25,380 nucleotides of DNA from TMED26 sp002694075 (GTDB lineage Bacteria > Pseudomonadota > Alphaproteobacteria > Thalassobaculales > Thalassobaculaceae): the NCBI GenBank assembly GCA_036160575.1, contig JAYYDT010000013.1, forward strand, positions 1 through 25,380. The letters run 5' to 3'. The position numbers were made by a program, and so were the translations under genes. Position 1 is the first letter of the stretch; each line of letters begins with the position of its first letter. A model generated the notes under the pieces. That model searched no databases. It was not told the origin of the DNA and saw nothing but the letters and a program-made list of their open reading frames with translations. Positions 17,701-25,038 of this stretch are shown in pieces.

Positions 17701-18297
17701 CTGGGGTTTTATCTATCGGCCCATCCGCTTGACAGCTATGGGCGCACTTTGGAGCGTCTCGGCGTGGTTCCGGTGGAACGTTTGGCGGCGACCATCGCCC
17801 AACAGCGCGGCGACGCCGCCCGGGTTAAAGTCGCCGGGGTCGTGGTGTCGGCCAAGCTGCGCACTTCAGCGCGTGGCAATCGTTTCGCGTTTGTCGCCTT
17901 GACCGACCAATCGGGGGTTTTTGAAATCACCGTGTTTTCCGAGGTGCTGGCGCAAACCCGCGATTTGTTGGAGGCCGGCACGCCGGTTCTGATCAGCGCC
18001 AATGCGACGATTGAGGATGACGCCGTCAAACTGTTGGCCCAACGTATCGAGGCGTTGGACAAGGCGGTCGAACAAACCGCCGCCGGCATGTTGATTCATA
18101 TCCGGGACAATCACGCCATCGCCGGTCTGTCGGGCTTAATGGGCCAACAGAAACGGGGCCGCGGCATGGTGAAAATTGTGGTCGACACCGCCGAACGGGA
18201 AGTGGTTATTCCATTGCCCGAGAGTTATCAGATCTCCGCCGCCACCCGTGCCGCCGTCAAATCGCTGCCCGGGGTGGTGGAGGTTCAAGAAATTTAG
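14794..18297 (+). CDS. dnaE: DNA polymerase III alpha subunit
   Basis: DnaE is the replicative polymerase subunit. The 1167-residue protein has, in order, a PHP domain (HLRVHTAYSLAEGAIKIKDL from residue 9), the palm with GPGRGSGAGSAVAWAL, PDFDIDF (420-426) and the third catalytic aspartate D577 in KFDFLGLKTL, then LYRPGPM, fingers with GYGFNKSHAAAYA, a helix-hairpin-helix region, and an OB fold around VKVAGVVVSAKLRTSARGNR. In the PHP domain a metal-binding histidine found in active versions is replaced (TDSAN), as in E. coli DnaE, so proofreading should rest on a separate epsilon subunit. ATG at 14794, with GAAGG upstream, was chosen; GTG at 14734 would add 20 unconserved residues. The M81 gene starts 12 bases after the stop. 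Confidence 0.97.
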   Translation: MPHADFVHLRVHTAYSLAEGAIKIKDLITQCAAARMPAVAITDSANMFGALEFATVAAEAGVQPIIGCQINIRAEVREERGRLAVVGGTGHVSPPPDQLVLLAQSEAGYQNLIALVSQAYLDTDPGEAPQIDVAQLAARADGLIALTGGPAGPVNRLLAGEQTPAARATLETLRTIFPNRLYVELQRHGLAGETAVEEALLDLAYELDVPLVATNDCYFADRAMYEAHDALLCIAQGVTVSHQHRRRVTPEHGFKSAEDMRALFADLPEAVDNSLIIAQRCAYMPTKRATSILPPYDTDGGRDEDEELRAQARAGLEARLAVHVFTPDMDAAACVAASAPYRERLEMELDIIIEMGFPGYFLIVADFIQWAKDRAIPVGPGRGSGAGSAVAWALKITDLDPLRWGLLFERFLNPERVSMPDFDIDFCQDRRDEVIHYVQEKYGSDRVAQIITFGKLQARAVLRDVGRVLEMPYGQVDRICKLVPNNPANPVTLAEAIAGEPELRQQRDADENVGQLIAIALQLEGLYRHASTHAAGVVIGDRPLDQLVALYRDPRSEMPATQFNMKWVEIAGLVKFDFLGLKTLSVLSRAVELVSATRGVNLDLAGLPLDDPKTFELLSRGDTIGVFQLEGAGMRDTLKKLRPDRFEDIIALVSLYRPGPMANIPKYIACKHGEEDPDYMHPKLEPVLTETFGIMIYQEQVQRAAQVLAGYTLGGADKLRRAMGKKIKAEMDAQRDTFVQGATDNGVDGRKASEIFDQIAAFAGYGFNKSHAAAYALIAYQTAYLKAHYPVEFLAASMTYDMGNTDKLNVFRQELQAARLPLLGPDINRSETTFSVEKTEDGYGVRFALAAIKNVGAAAMDALVAERRGKGAFKDLSDFANRVDARVANKRLLENLARAGAFDSLLNNRARLHENVDAVLRHATAAAQDRGSNQVSLFAASGGADLSELRLRDRPEWPPLERLGHEFEALGFYLSAHPLDSYGRTLERLGVVPVERLAATIAQQRGDAARVKVAGVVVSAKLRTSARGNRFAFVALTDQSGVFEITVFSEVLAQTRDLLEAGTPVLISANATIEDDAVKLLAQRIEALDKAVEQTAAGMLIHIRDNHAIAGLSGLMGQQKRGRGMVKIVVDTAEREVVIPLPESYQISAATRAAVKSLPGVVEVQEI

Positions 18298-18309
18298 GGG
18301 AGCTGCAGG

Positions 18310-19845
18310 ATGGCCGCCAAACGTATCGCTGTTTTGGGATTTTCGCTGGAATCAAACCGTTTCGCGCCGCCTTGCGGCGAGGCCGACTTCCGTGAGCGCA
18401 GCTTTCTGGTCGGGGAGGAAATCTGCCTTGACGCGCGCGCGGAACATCCCGCCCATGACCTCAGTCTGACGGGATTTTACGCCGATATGGACGCCGCCTG
18501 CGGCGGTGCGGCGGGCTGGCAGGCGGTGCCCATCCGCTTTATCGCCTCAATGCCGGCCGGGCCGGTGGAAGAGGCGTTCTTCAAGGATTTCTTGGAGAAT
18601 TGTCGGCGCGATTTGGCCGCCGCCCAGCCTGTCGACGGCGTCTATATCTGCGAGCATGGCGGCGCCATCGCCACCCATACCCATGATCCGGACGGCGATA
18701 TGTTCACCATGGTGCGCGAGGTGGTAGGGTCGTCGGTGCCGATCGTCGCGACCCTCGACCTGCACTGTAACATTTCCGACGAAATGGAAGAGGCCGTCGA
18801 TTTAATGATCGGGTACCGCACCAATCCCCATGTCGATTTGTACGAGCGCGGGGTCGAGGCGGCGGGTGCCCTGCGTGAGATGATGGCCGGCCTGCGACCG
18901 AAAAGTTATCGCGTGCGCTTGCCGCTGGTCGCGCCCTCGGTCACCCAATTGACCGCCGACGGCTATCCCTACGGCGATTTGATCAAGCGCGGCCAGGCGA
19001 TGATCGATGACGAGATCATGAATGTCTCGGCGGTCACGGGATTCGCCTTCGCCGACACACCCAAAAATGGCCTGACGGTGGTGGTCACCGCGCGTCACGA
19101 CGTGGCGCGGGCCAAACAGGTGGCGATTGAACTGGCCGAATCGGCATGGCGGGACCGTGAACGCTATCGCCCACGCATGATTTCCGTCGAGGAAGCGGCG
19201 GCGAAAGCTTGCGCGGTGGGCGCCGACGCCTCGGCGCCGGCGCTTTTGTTCGCCGACCCGGCCGACAATCCGGGGGGCGGTGGACGTGGCAACACCACCT
19301 ATATCCTCGCGGCCTTCCATGCCGCGGGGGTTACCGGCTGCGCGTTGTCGCCGTTTTTCGACGCGCCCCTGGTGGCGCGGGCGATGGCGGCCGGCGAGGG
19401 GGCGGTGATCGAGGCGGCGTTTAACACCGGCGAAACCCAGGAATTATCGTTGCCCTTCACCGCCGAGGCGCGCGTCCGCGGCCTGTTTGACGGCGCCTTT
19501 ATCGGCACCCAGGGCATGGCCGCCGGGAAATCGATGAACACCGGGCCAACCGCGGTTCTCGAGGTCGGCGGCGTCACGGTGGTTGTGGTCAGCCAACGCC
19601 AACAGGCGTTAAGCAGCGATTATTTTTCCGCCTTTGGGATCGACCCCACCGCCATGCGCTCGCTGGTGGTCAAGTCGCGGGGGCATTTCCGGGCCGGTTT
19701 TAGCCATTTATTCGACCCGGCGCGGATTCACGAGGTCGATGTGTTGGGCCTCACCTCGCCGGTCCTGGCGCGTTTCGATTGGCGCTACCTGCCGCGCCCG
19801 GTCTTTCCCTTGGACGAGGATGCCACATGGTCGCCGCCGATGTGA
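18310..19845 (+). CDS. M81-family metallopeptidase (MlrC-like)
   Basis: The family is named after MlrC, which degrades linearised microcystin; most members have unknown substrates. The 511-residue protein shows the characteristic N-terminus GFSLESNRFAP (10-20), CEHGGAIATHTHDPDGD (114-130), and the metal-site regions ATLDLHCNIS (147-156) and YRTNPHVDLYERG (169-181). D150, H152 and H174 have the D-x-H and then 22-residue spacing expected of the zinc ligands. ADPADNPGGGGRGN follows in the middle and SRGHFRAGFSHLF near the end. A GGGGAGC site precedes ATG, 12 bases after dnaE, so it may be read from the dnaE transcript. No signal peptide is visible. A branched-chain-type ABC importer lies 198 bases downstream, suggesting but not proving action on an imported amide or peptide. 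Confidence 0.92.
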   Translation: MAAKRIAVLGFSLESNRFAPPCGEADFRERSFLVGEEICLDARAEHPAHDLSLTGFYADMDAACGGAAGWQAVPIRFIASMPAGPVEEAFFKDFLENCRRDLAAAQPVDGVYICEHGGAIATHTHDPDGDMFTMVREVVGSSVPIVATLDLHCNISDEMEEAVDLMIGYRTNPHVDLYERGVEAAGALREMMAGLRPKSYRVRLPLVAPSVTQLTADGYPYGDLIKRGQAMIDDEIMNVSAVTGFAFADTPKNGLTVVVTARHDVARAKQVAIELAESAWRDRERYRPRMISVEEAAAKACAVGADASAPALLFADPADNPGGGGRGNTTYILAAFHAAGVTGCALSPFFDAPLVARAMAAGEGAVIEAAFNTGETQELSLPFTAEARVRGLFDGAFIGTQGMAAGKSMNTGPTAVLEVGGVTVVVVSQRQQALSSDYFSAFGIDPTAMRSLVVKSRGHFRAGFSHLFDPARIHEVDVLGLTSPVLARFDWRYLPRPVFPLDEDATWSPPM

Positions 19846-20043
19846 CACTACGTCGCTAAATTACGCCGCACACGTCATATTTTGGATTGCAACCGGTCGG
19901 GCATTGTCACAGACTGAGTTTAACTAAGCGGTGTGAAAACACGTCGCGAGGAACGGGGGTCACATATAAGGGGGCGCGCCGCATGGCGGCGACCGTGGTT
20001 GGCGTTTTCGCGCCGGCGGCGGCGCGTGCGCGGCGATTATCAT

Positions 20044-20862
20044 ATGAATGTTGTAGCGAATATGGCGTCGGGAACGGCGCAGGAGGGCGCGGCGGCTGGA
20101 CCGCTGCTAGAGGTCAGCGACGTCGCCGTGCGTTTCGGCGGCATCGTCGCTCTCGACGGCGTTAGCTTTTCCATGCCCAAGGGCATTGTGCAAGGCCTGA
20201 TTGGCCCCAATGGCGCCGGTAAAACAACCTTGTTTAACTGTCTCAGCCGGCTCTACGTGCCAAATCAGGGCGACATTCGCTTTGAGGGGCAGTCGATTTT
20301 GACCATGTCACCCCACGGCATCGCCAATATCGGTATCGGTCGAACCTTTCAAAACCTGGCGTTGTTCAAAACCATGTCGGTGCTCGACAATGTGATGGTC
20401 GGTGGCCATTCGCAGAGCAGCAGTGATTTCGTGTCGAACGCGTTGCGCTTGCCGTGGGTGTCGCGCGAGGAGCGCCAACTGAAAGACGCGGCGTGGGAAT
20501 TGATTGAGTACCTGGAACTCGGTGATGTCGCCTTCCAACCTGTTGGCGGTCTGCCCTTTGGCACGCAGAAACGGGTTGAGATGGCGCGTGCGTTGGCGGC
20601 GCGGCCCAAGCTGTTGTTGCTCGACGAGCCGGCCGGCGGCTTAAACCATGACGAGGTCACCGAACTCGGCAACTTGATCACCCAAATCCGCGATGAACGG
20701 GACATCACCATCTTGCTGGTGGAGCATCACATGAGCCTGGTGATGAGCATTTCCGACCGCGTGGTGGCGATTGATTTCGGGCGTAAGATCGGTGAGGGCA
20801 CGCCCGAGGAAATTCAGCAAAACCAAGATGTAATCAACGCCTATCTCGGGACGCCGGACTAA
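20044..20862 (+). CDS. livG: Branched-chain amino acid-type ABC transporter ATPase LivG
   Basis: This is the first ATPase of a HAAT-type importer, 272 residues. Walker A is GPNGAGKTT (54-62), followed by GIGRTFQNLALFKTMSVLDN around the Q-loop. The ABC signature is the variant LPFGTQKR (170-177), where relatives usually have LxYGxQRR, and Walker B is LLLLDEP (190-196). VEHHMSLVMSISDRVVAIDFG is typical of LivG. The start is uncertain: ATG at 20044 has a weak ribosome site, ATG at 20062 is possible, and reading from GTG at 19933 would add an Arg-rich tail unlike any LivG. The 198-base gap upstream holds a TATAAG at 19965-19970 but no good -35. The gene overlaps livF by one base (TAATG). Confidence 0.93.
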   Translation: MNVVANMASGTAQEGAAAGPLLEVSDVAVRFGGIVALDGVSFSMPKGIVQGLIGPNGAGKTTLFNCLSRLYVPNQGDIRFEGQSILTMSPHGIANIGIGRTFQNLALFKTMSVLDNVMVGGHSQSSSDFVSNALRLPWVSREERQLKDAAWELIEYLELGDVAFQPVGGLPFGTQKRVEMARALAARPKLLLLDEPAGGLNHDEVTELGNLITQIRDERDITILLVEHHMSLVMSISDRVVAIDFGRKIGEGTPEEIQQNQDVINAYLGTPD

Positions 20863-21572
20863 TGGAATTATTAAAGGTCTCCAATCTGTCCGCGTATTAC
20901 GGACAGATCCAAGCCCTGCATGCCATCAGCTTCGCGATGGACGAGGGCAGTGTCACCACGATCCTAGGCGCCAATGGCGCCGGTAAAACCACCACCCTTC
21001 GGTCGATCTGCGGGATGGTGCGCACCGAGGGCTCGGTGGTCATGGCTGGCGAGGAAATTCGCGGCAAGGCGACCGAGGACATCGTGCGCACTGCCATCGC
21101 CCATGTGCCCGAAGGGCGCGGCACCTTCACGCGGGTGACGACCGAGGAGAATCTCCTACTCGGCGCCTATACCCGCGGCAAAGATAGCGGGGTGCAAGAC
21201 GATATTGACCGGGTTTATTCCTATTTCCCGCGCTTGAGGGAACGCCGCAACCAGCAAGCGGGGACCTTGTCCGGCGGCGAGCAGCAAATGTTGGCGGTCG
21301 GCCGCGCGCTGATGCTACGCCCGCGTTTGATGCTGCTGGACGAGCCATCCTTCGGTCTGGCGCCGCTGATCGTTGAGGAGTTGTTCAACATCCTGCGGAC
21401 CATCAACCAGACAGAGAAGGTCAGCATGTTGCTGGTCGAACAAAACGCCACCCTGGCCCTCAACCTGGCGGATCACGCCTATCTGCTGGAGACCGGTAAC
21501 GTTGTCATTTCCGGCACCGCTGAAGAAATCGCCGCTGACGAGGGCGTGCGCAAATCCTATCTCGGTTATTAG
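20862..21572 (+). CDS. livF: Branched-chain amino acid-type ABC transporter ATPase LivF
   Basis: This is the second ATPase of the importer, 236 residues, the usual LivF length. Walker A is GANGAGKTT (36-44), the signature LSGGEQQM (136-143) and Walker B LMLLDEPSFGLAP. VPEGRGTFTRVTTEENLLLG and VEQNATLALNLADHAYLLETG are LivF-type stretches that separate it from LivG. Its ATG shares one base with the livG stop, so the two ATPases are translationally coupled and should form a heterodimer under LivH and LivM. livH begins 14 bases later. Confidence 0.96.
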   Translation: MELLKVSNLSAYYGQIQALHAISFAMDEGSVTTILGANGAGKTTTLRSICGMVRTEGSVVMAGEEIRGKATEDIVRTAIAHVPEGRGTFTRVTTEENLLLGAYTRGKDSGVQDDIDRVYSYFPRLRERRNQQAGTLSGGEQQMLAVGRALMLRPRLMLLDEPSFGLAPLIVEELFNILRTINQTEKVSMLLVEQNATLALNLADHAYLLETGNVVISGTAEEIAADEGVRKSYLGY

Positions 21573-21586
21573 GAGTTCGCTCAACC

Positions 21587-22459
21587 ATGGATCTCTTTTT
21601 GCAACAGACCCTGAGCGGGCTCGCCACCGGCGCCATTTATGCCTCGCTCGCCCTGGCCGTGGTGATGATTTACCAGGCCATTGACCATTTCAACTTCGCG
21701 CAAGGCGAGATGGCGATGTTCTCGACCTTCATCGCCTGGCAAATGATCGATTGGGGCATGCCCTATTGGGCGGCTTTCGCCGTTTGCCTGTTCCTGTCGT
21801 TCATCGGCGGTATGGCGATTGAGCGGATTGTCTTCGCGCCCCTCCATAGCGCGCCGGTACTCAGTCACATTGTGGTGTTTATCGCACTGACGCTGATTTT
21901 CAACGCCATCGCCGGCTTCATTTGGGAGTTTACGATTAAGGAATTCCCGAGCCCGTTCCCGGCCAAACTGCCGTTCGAGACCAATTTGATAGGGCCACAT
22001 GAGCTTGGCGTGGTGATTGTCACCCTGATCATGCTCGGGCTGATCTACGCCTTCTTCCGATACACCCCCGTTGGCTTGGCTATGCGGGCGGCGGCGGCCA
22101 ACCCAGACTCGGCCCTGTTGGTCGGGGTCAGTGTCAAGAAGATGCTGGCCCTTGGCTGGGGCCTGGCGGCGCTGGTTGGCGCGGTCGCCGGCATGATGAT
22201 CGCGCCGGTGGTGTTCCTCGAGCCGAACATGATGCTGACGGTCCTGCTTTACGGCTTCGCTGGGGCGGTGGTCGGCGGCTTGACCAGTCCCGGCGGCGCC
22301 GTGGTCGGCGGTTTCATGATGGGCGTGTTGGAGAACTTGGCTGGCGAATATGTCATCGGTAGTGAGTTGAAATTGACCTTTGCCCTGGTGGTGATCGTCG
22401 CCGTGTTGTTGTTCAAACCGTCCGGCTTATTTGGGCGGACCGTGGTCCAGAGGGTTTAA
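21587..22459 (+). CDS. livH: Branched-chain amino acid-type ABC transporter permease LivH
   Basis: This inner-membrane permease of 290 residues is built almost wholly of hydrophobic helices. The family marks are SGLATGAIYASLALAVVMIY near the N-terminus, the loop HFNFAQGEMAMF (37-48), MRAAAANPDSALLVGV, which contacts the ATPase, and the late GAVVGGLTSPGGAVVGGF segment. AGGAG (21571-21575), overlapping the livF stop, serves as ribosome site, 11 bases before ATG. livM starts two bases after the stop. The gene order livG-livF-livH-livM differs from the E. coli order, but such rearranged operons are common. Confidence 0.95.
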   Translation: MDLFLQQTLSGLATGAIYASLALAVVMIYQAIDHFNFAQGEMAMFSTFIAWQMIDWGMPYWAAFAVCLFLSFIGGMAIERIVFAPLHSAPVLSHIVVFIALTLIFNAIAGFIWEFTIKEFPSPFPAKLPFETNLIGPHELGVVIVTLIMLGLIYAFFRYTPVGLAMRAAAANPDSALLVGVSVKKMLALGWGLAALVGAVAGMMIAPVVFLEPNMMLTVLLYGFAGAVVGGLTSPGGAVVGGFMMGVLENLAGEYVIGSELKLTFALVVIVAVLLFKPSGLFGRTVVQRV

Positions 22460-22461
22460 TC

Positions 22462-23499
22462 ATGACGGATATCAATCTGCCCGGCCGCGTCGACCCGGCA
22501 ACCAAGCTCAAAATCATGAACGTGGCGCTGCCGCAATGGCGGGCCATCGCGATTGTCGCGGGTTTGGCAATCGCCGTGGCGCTGCCGTTCGTCGTCGAAG
22601 GGTTCAGTGTTTTTCAGCTGACGCAGGTCATGTGTTACGCGATTGCGGTGCTCGGTCTTAACTTGTTGACGGGTTATAATGGGCAGTTCTCGCTGGGCCA
22701 CAGCGCATTTTACGCCCTTGGTGCCTACACCACTGCGATCATGATCGACCGTTATGAAATAGCCTATTACTGGACCATTTTGCCGGCCGGCCTGATTTGC
22801 TTCATCGGCGGCTTTTTGTTCGGTTTGCCGGCACTTCGCCTTGATGGGCTGTATTTGGCCTTGGCCACCTTTGCCCTTGCCGTCGCGACCCCTCAGTTGC
22901 TTCGCTACGAACATTTTGAGGAATTTACCGGAGGCGTGCAGGGGCTAGACGTGTTCAAGCCGGATTCGCCGGTGCCATGGCTCAATGCTGACCAGTGGCT
23001 TTACTTTTTCGTGCTCGCCATCGGTATCCTCCTCATTTTTGGGGCATGGAACCTGGTGCGCGGGCGCAGTGGCCGCGCCATGATCGCCATTCGCGATAAC
23101 CCGATCGCCGCGCGCACGATGGGCATCAACACGGCCGCCTACAAATCCCTAACATTCGGCATGAGCGGTTTTTACACGGGGATTGCCGGCGCTCTCGGGG
23201 CTATCGTCGCTGAGTTTGTGGCCCCGGACAGCTTCACCTTCTTCCTCGCGGTTTGGTTTTTGGTGGGCATGGTTGTTGGTGGTTTGGCGTCGATCCCGGC
23301 GGCGATTGTTGGCGGCTTGTTCATCGTCTATGGACAGAACTTCTCTGAAGAAGTTGTGATCAATTTGTTCGGCGACGACCCCAGCAAAAAAGCACTCATT
23401 TGGGTTTTTTACGGGGCGATCCTCATTTTCACCGTTTACGTTGTCCCAAATGGTGCCGCAGGTCTGTTGCGGCGACTGTTGGCGCGTCTAGCCCGCTAA
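22462..23499 (+). CDS. livM: Branched-chain amino acid-type ABC transporter permease LivM
   Basis: This is the second permease, 345 residues, partner of LivH. A short polar N-terminus precedes about eight hydrophobic segments beginning near residue 30. Recognition rests on AVLGLNLLTGYNGQFSLGHS, the following GAYTTA, then FTGGVQGLDVF and AIRDNPIAARTMGINTAAYK, the ATPase-coupling loop. FLVGMVVGGLASIPAAIVGG lies near the end. It begins two bases after livH. The binding-protein gene follows after an 84-base AT-rich spacer, which could hold a second promoter or an mRNA processing site allowing higher binding-protein output; no definite promoter was identified in it. Confidence 0.95.
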   Translation: MTDINLPGRVDPATKLKIMNVALPQWRAIAIVAGLAIAVALPFVVEGFSVFQLTQVMCYAIAVLGLNLLTGYNGQFSLGHSAFYALGAYTTAIMIDRYEIAYYWTILPAGLICFIGGFLFGLPALRLDGLYLALATFALAVATPQLLRYEHFEEFTGGVQGLDVFKPDSPVPWLNADQWLYFFVLAIGILLIFGAWNLVRGRSGRAMIAIRDNPIAARTMGINTAAYKSLTFGMSGFYTGIAGALGAIVAEFVAPDSFTFFLAVWFLVGMVVGGLASIPAAIVGGLFIVYGQNFSEEVVINLFGDDPSKKALIWVFYGAILIFTVYVVPNGAAGLLRRLLARLAR

Positions 23500-23568
23500 T
23501 GACAAGACAGGCAAGCGCGGAGTACCATCCAAAAATAAAAATAGTTTAACCAAAGCGAAAAAGCAGAT

Positions 23569-23574
23569 AGGAGG
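23569..23574 (+). promoter_or_regulatory. Strong ribosome binding site of the binding-protein gene
   Basis: AGGAGG, a perfect Shine-Dalgarno core, lies 9 bases before ATG at 23584 and is the strongest such site in the liv cluster. Binding proteins are normally needed in excess over their permease, which fits. Confidence 0.7.
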
Positions 23575-23583
23575 CTTAAGCTT

Positions 23584-24795
23584 ATGAAACTACATCAACT
23601 TACCTTGGCCACGGCGACCGCCTTAGCGCTAGGCATCGGGGGTGCCATGGCGGCGAACGCGCCGGGTGTGACCGACACTGAAATTACCATCGGAAACACC
23701 AACCCCTACAGTGGCCCCGCTTCGAGCTATAGTGTGATCGGCAAGGCGATCGGTGCTTGCTGGAACTGGGTCAATGACAACGGTGGCATCAACGGTCGCA
23801 AGATCAAATGGATCTCCTATGACGACGGTTATTCGCCGCCGAAAACCAAAGAACAATTTCGGAAATTGATTGAGCGGGACAAGGTCGCTTTCATTTTTCA
23901 AAGCTTGGGAACGCCCACCAACTCGGCGGTTCACAAATATATGAACAAGAAGAAAGTCCCGCACCTGTTCGTCGCCACCGGCGCGACCAAATGGGGCCAG
24001 CCGAAGAAATTCCCGTGGACCATTGGTTGGCAGCCGAACTATCAAACCGTTGGCGCCATTTTCGGGAACTACATCCTGCAAAACACGCCCAACGCGAAGG
24101 TCGCGATCCTGAACCAGAACGACGATTATGGCAAAGATTACGTGATCGGCATGCAGCAAGCGATGGGCGACAAATTCGACAAAATGGTCGTCAAGCGTGA
24201 GTCCTACGAGACTTCGGATCCGACAGTCGACAGCCAAATCGTCAGCTTGGCCAACAGCGGCGCCGATGTCTTCGTGAACATCTCAATTCCGAAATTCGCC
24301 GCTCAAGCGATTAAAAAAATGGCGGCCATCGGCTGGAAGCCGTTGCACCTCTTGAACGACGTGTCGGCCTCGATCGCCGCCACTTACAAGCCGGCCGGCT
24401 TCGAAAACTCCAAAGGCATCGTCTCGGTCGACTTTTACAAGGACCCGAACGATCCGGAGTGGGAAAACGACGCTGAGAAAGCCAAATGGCTCGCGTGGAT
24501 GGCCAAATATCAGCCGAATGGCGACTTGAAGAACAAAAACAATGTCTATGGTTGGGCTGTTTGCCACACCATGATGGCGGTGCTCGAGCAAGCCGGCGAT
24601 GATCTCAGCCGTGAGAACATCATGAAACAGGCCGGTAACCTGAAACAGGTCAAGGTGCCGATGTTGCTGCCGGGCATGTACATCGACACCAGCCCGACCG
24701 ATTTCTTCCCGATCGAACAAATGCAGATGATGCGGTTCGACGGTAAAGGGCGAAATGTTCGCTTCGGTCCTTTGATCAGCGCCGAAACCGAATAA
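23584..24795 (+). CDS. Periplasmic substrate-binding protein of the liv-type importer
   Basis: This 403-residue type I periplasmic binding protein (LivJ/LivK-like) captures the ligand for LivGFHM. The N-terminus is a Sec signal peptide: two charged or polar residues, a hydrophobic core ATATALALGIGG and a likely cleavage after AMA at residue 23. No lipobox is present, so it should be a soluble periplasmic protein. The mature start TDTEITIGNTNPYSGPAS is typical, as are NDNGGINGRKIKWISYDDGY, then TPTNSAVHKYMNKKKVPHLF and ILNQNDDYGKDYV. Ligand specificity cannot be read reliably; related proteins bind branched-chain amino acids, amides, or aromatic and other organic acids. The gene uses more Lys/Asn codons than its neighbours, consistent with high expression. 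A strong terminator follows. Confidence 0.93.
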   Translation: MKLHQLTLATATALALGIGGAMAANAPGVTDTEITIGNTNPYSGPASSYSVIGKAIGACWNWVNDNGGINGRKIKWISYDDGYSPPKTKEQFRKLIERDKVAFIFQSLGTPTNSAVHKYMNKKKVPHLFVATGATKWGQPKKFPWTIGWQPNYQTVGAIFGNYILQNTPNAKVAILNQNDDYGKDYVIGMQQAMGDKFDKMVVKRESYETSDPTVDSQIVSLANSGADVFVNISIPKFAAQAIKKMAAIGWKPLHLLNDVSASIAATYKPAGFENSKGIVSVDFYKDPNDPEWENDAEKAKWLAWMAKYQPNGDLKNKNNVYGWAVCHTMMAVLEQAGDDLSRENIMKQAGNLKQVKVPMLLPGMYIDTSPTDFFPIEQMQMMRFDGKGRNVRFGPLISAETE

Positions 24796-24815
24796 AATCG
24801 CCTTTTTCTGGGCAG

Positions 24816-24846
24816 GGGGTCGCCGTTCGTCGGCGGCCCCTTTTTT
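24816..24846 (+). terminator. Intrinsic terminator of the liv operon
   Basis: GGGGTCGCCG pairs with CGGCGGCCCC over 10 base pairs (one G-U) around the loop TTCGT, and a run of six T follows at once. It begins 21 bases after the binding-protein stop and isolates the liv operon from rpsB. Confidence 0.92.
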
Positions 24847-24904
24847 ATACTCCAACAAAACTGCGCGGCGGTCCGTGAGCCAGCAAAAACCGCCTTTGCG
24901 GGCC

Positions 24905-24933
24905 TTGCAATCCCCGGTTCAAGCGGCTAGAAC
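24905..24933 (+). promoter_or_regulatory. Possible rpsB promoter
   Basis: TTGCAA (24905-24910), 17 bases, then TAGAAC (24928-24933); each box matches 4 of 6 consensus positions. It would leave a leader of about 100 bases before rpsB. A promoter is expected between the liv terminator and rpsB, but this exact assignment is tentative. Confidence 0.35.
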
Positions 24934-24983
24934 TCGGCCATCTCTCACACGGACACGTGGCGGCCAGGCGGTCGTCGCTCCGG

Positions 24984-24997
24984 TCCCGATATCGGGA
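24984..24997. repeat. Perfect 14-base palindrome in the rpsB leader
   Basis: TCCCGATATCGGGA is fully self-complementary and lies 41 bases before the rpsB start, within the presumed untranslated leader. Ribosomal protein S2 operons are often autoregulated through leader structure, so it may form part of such a structure; that is inference, and no known motif was recognised. Confidence 0.4.
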
Positions 24998-25038
24998 ACA
25001 GTCCGTGGCGGCATAACCGGAAAAGAAAGGACATCCTG

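Noticed and set aside
19933..20043. Extended Arg-rich N-terminus for LivG from GTG at 19933
   Set aside because: The 37 added residues resemble translated GC-rich intergenic DNA and no LivG family member has such a tail.
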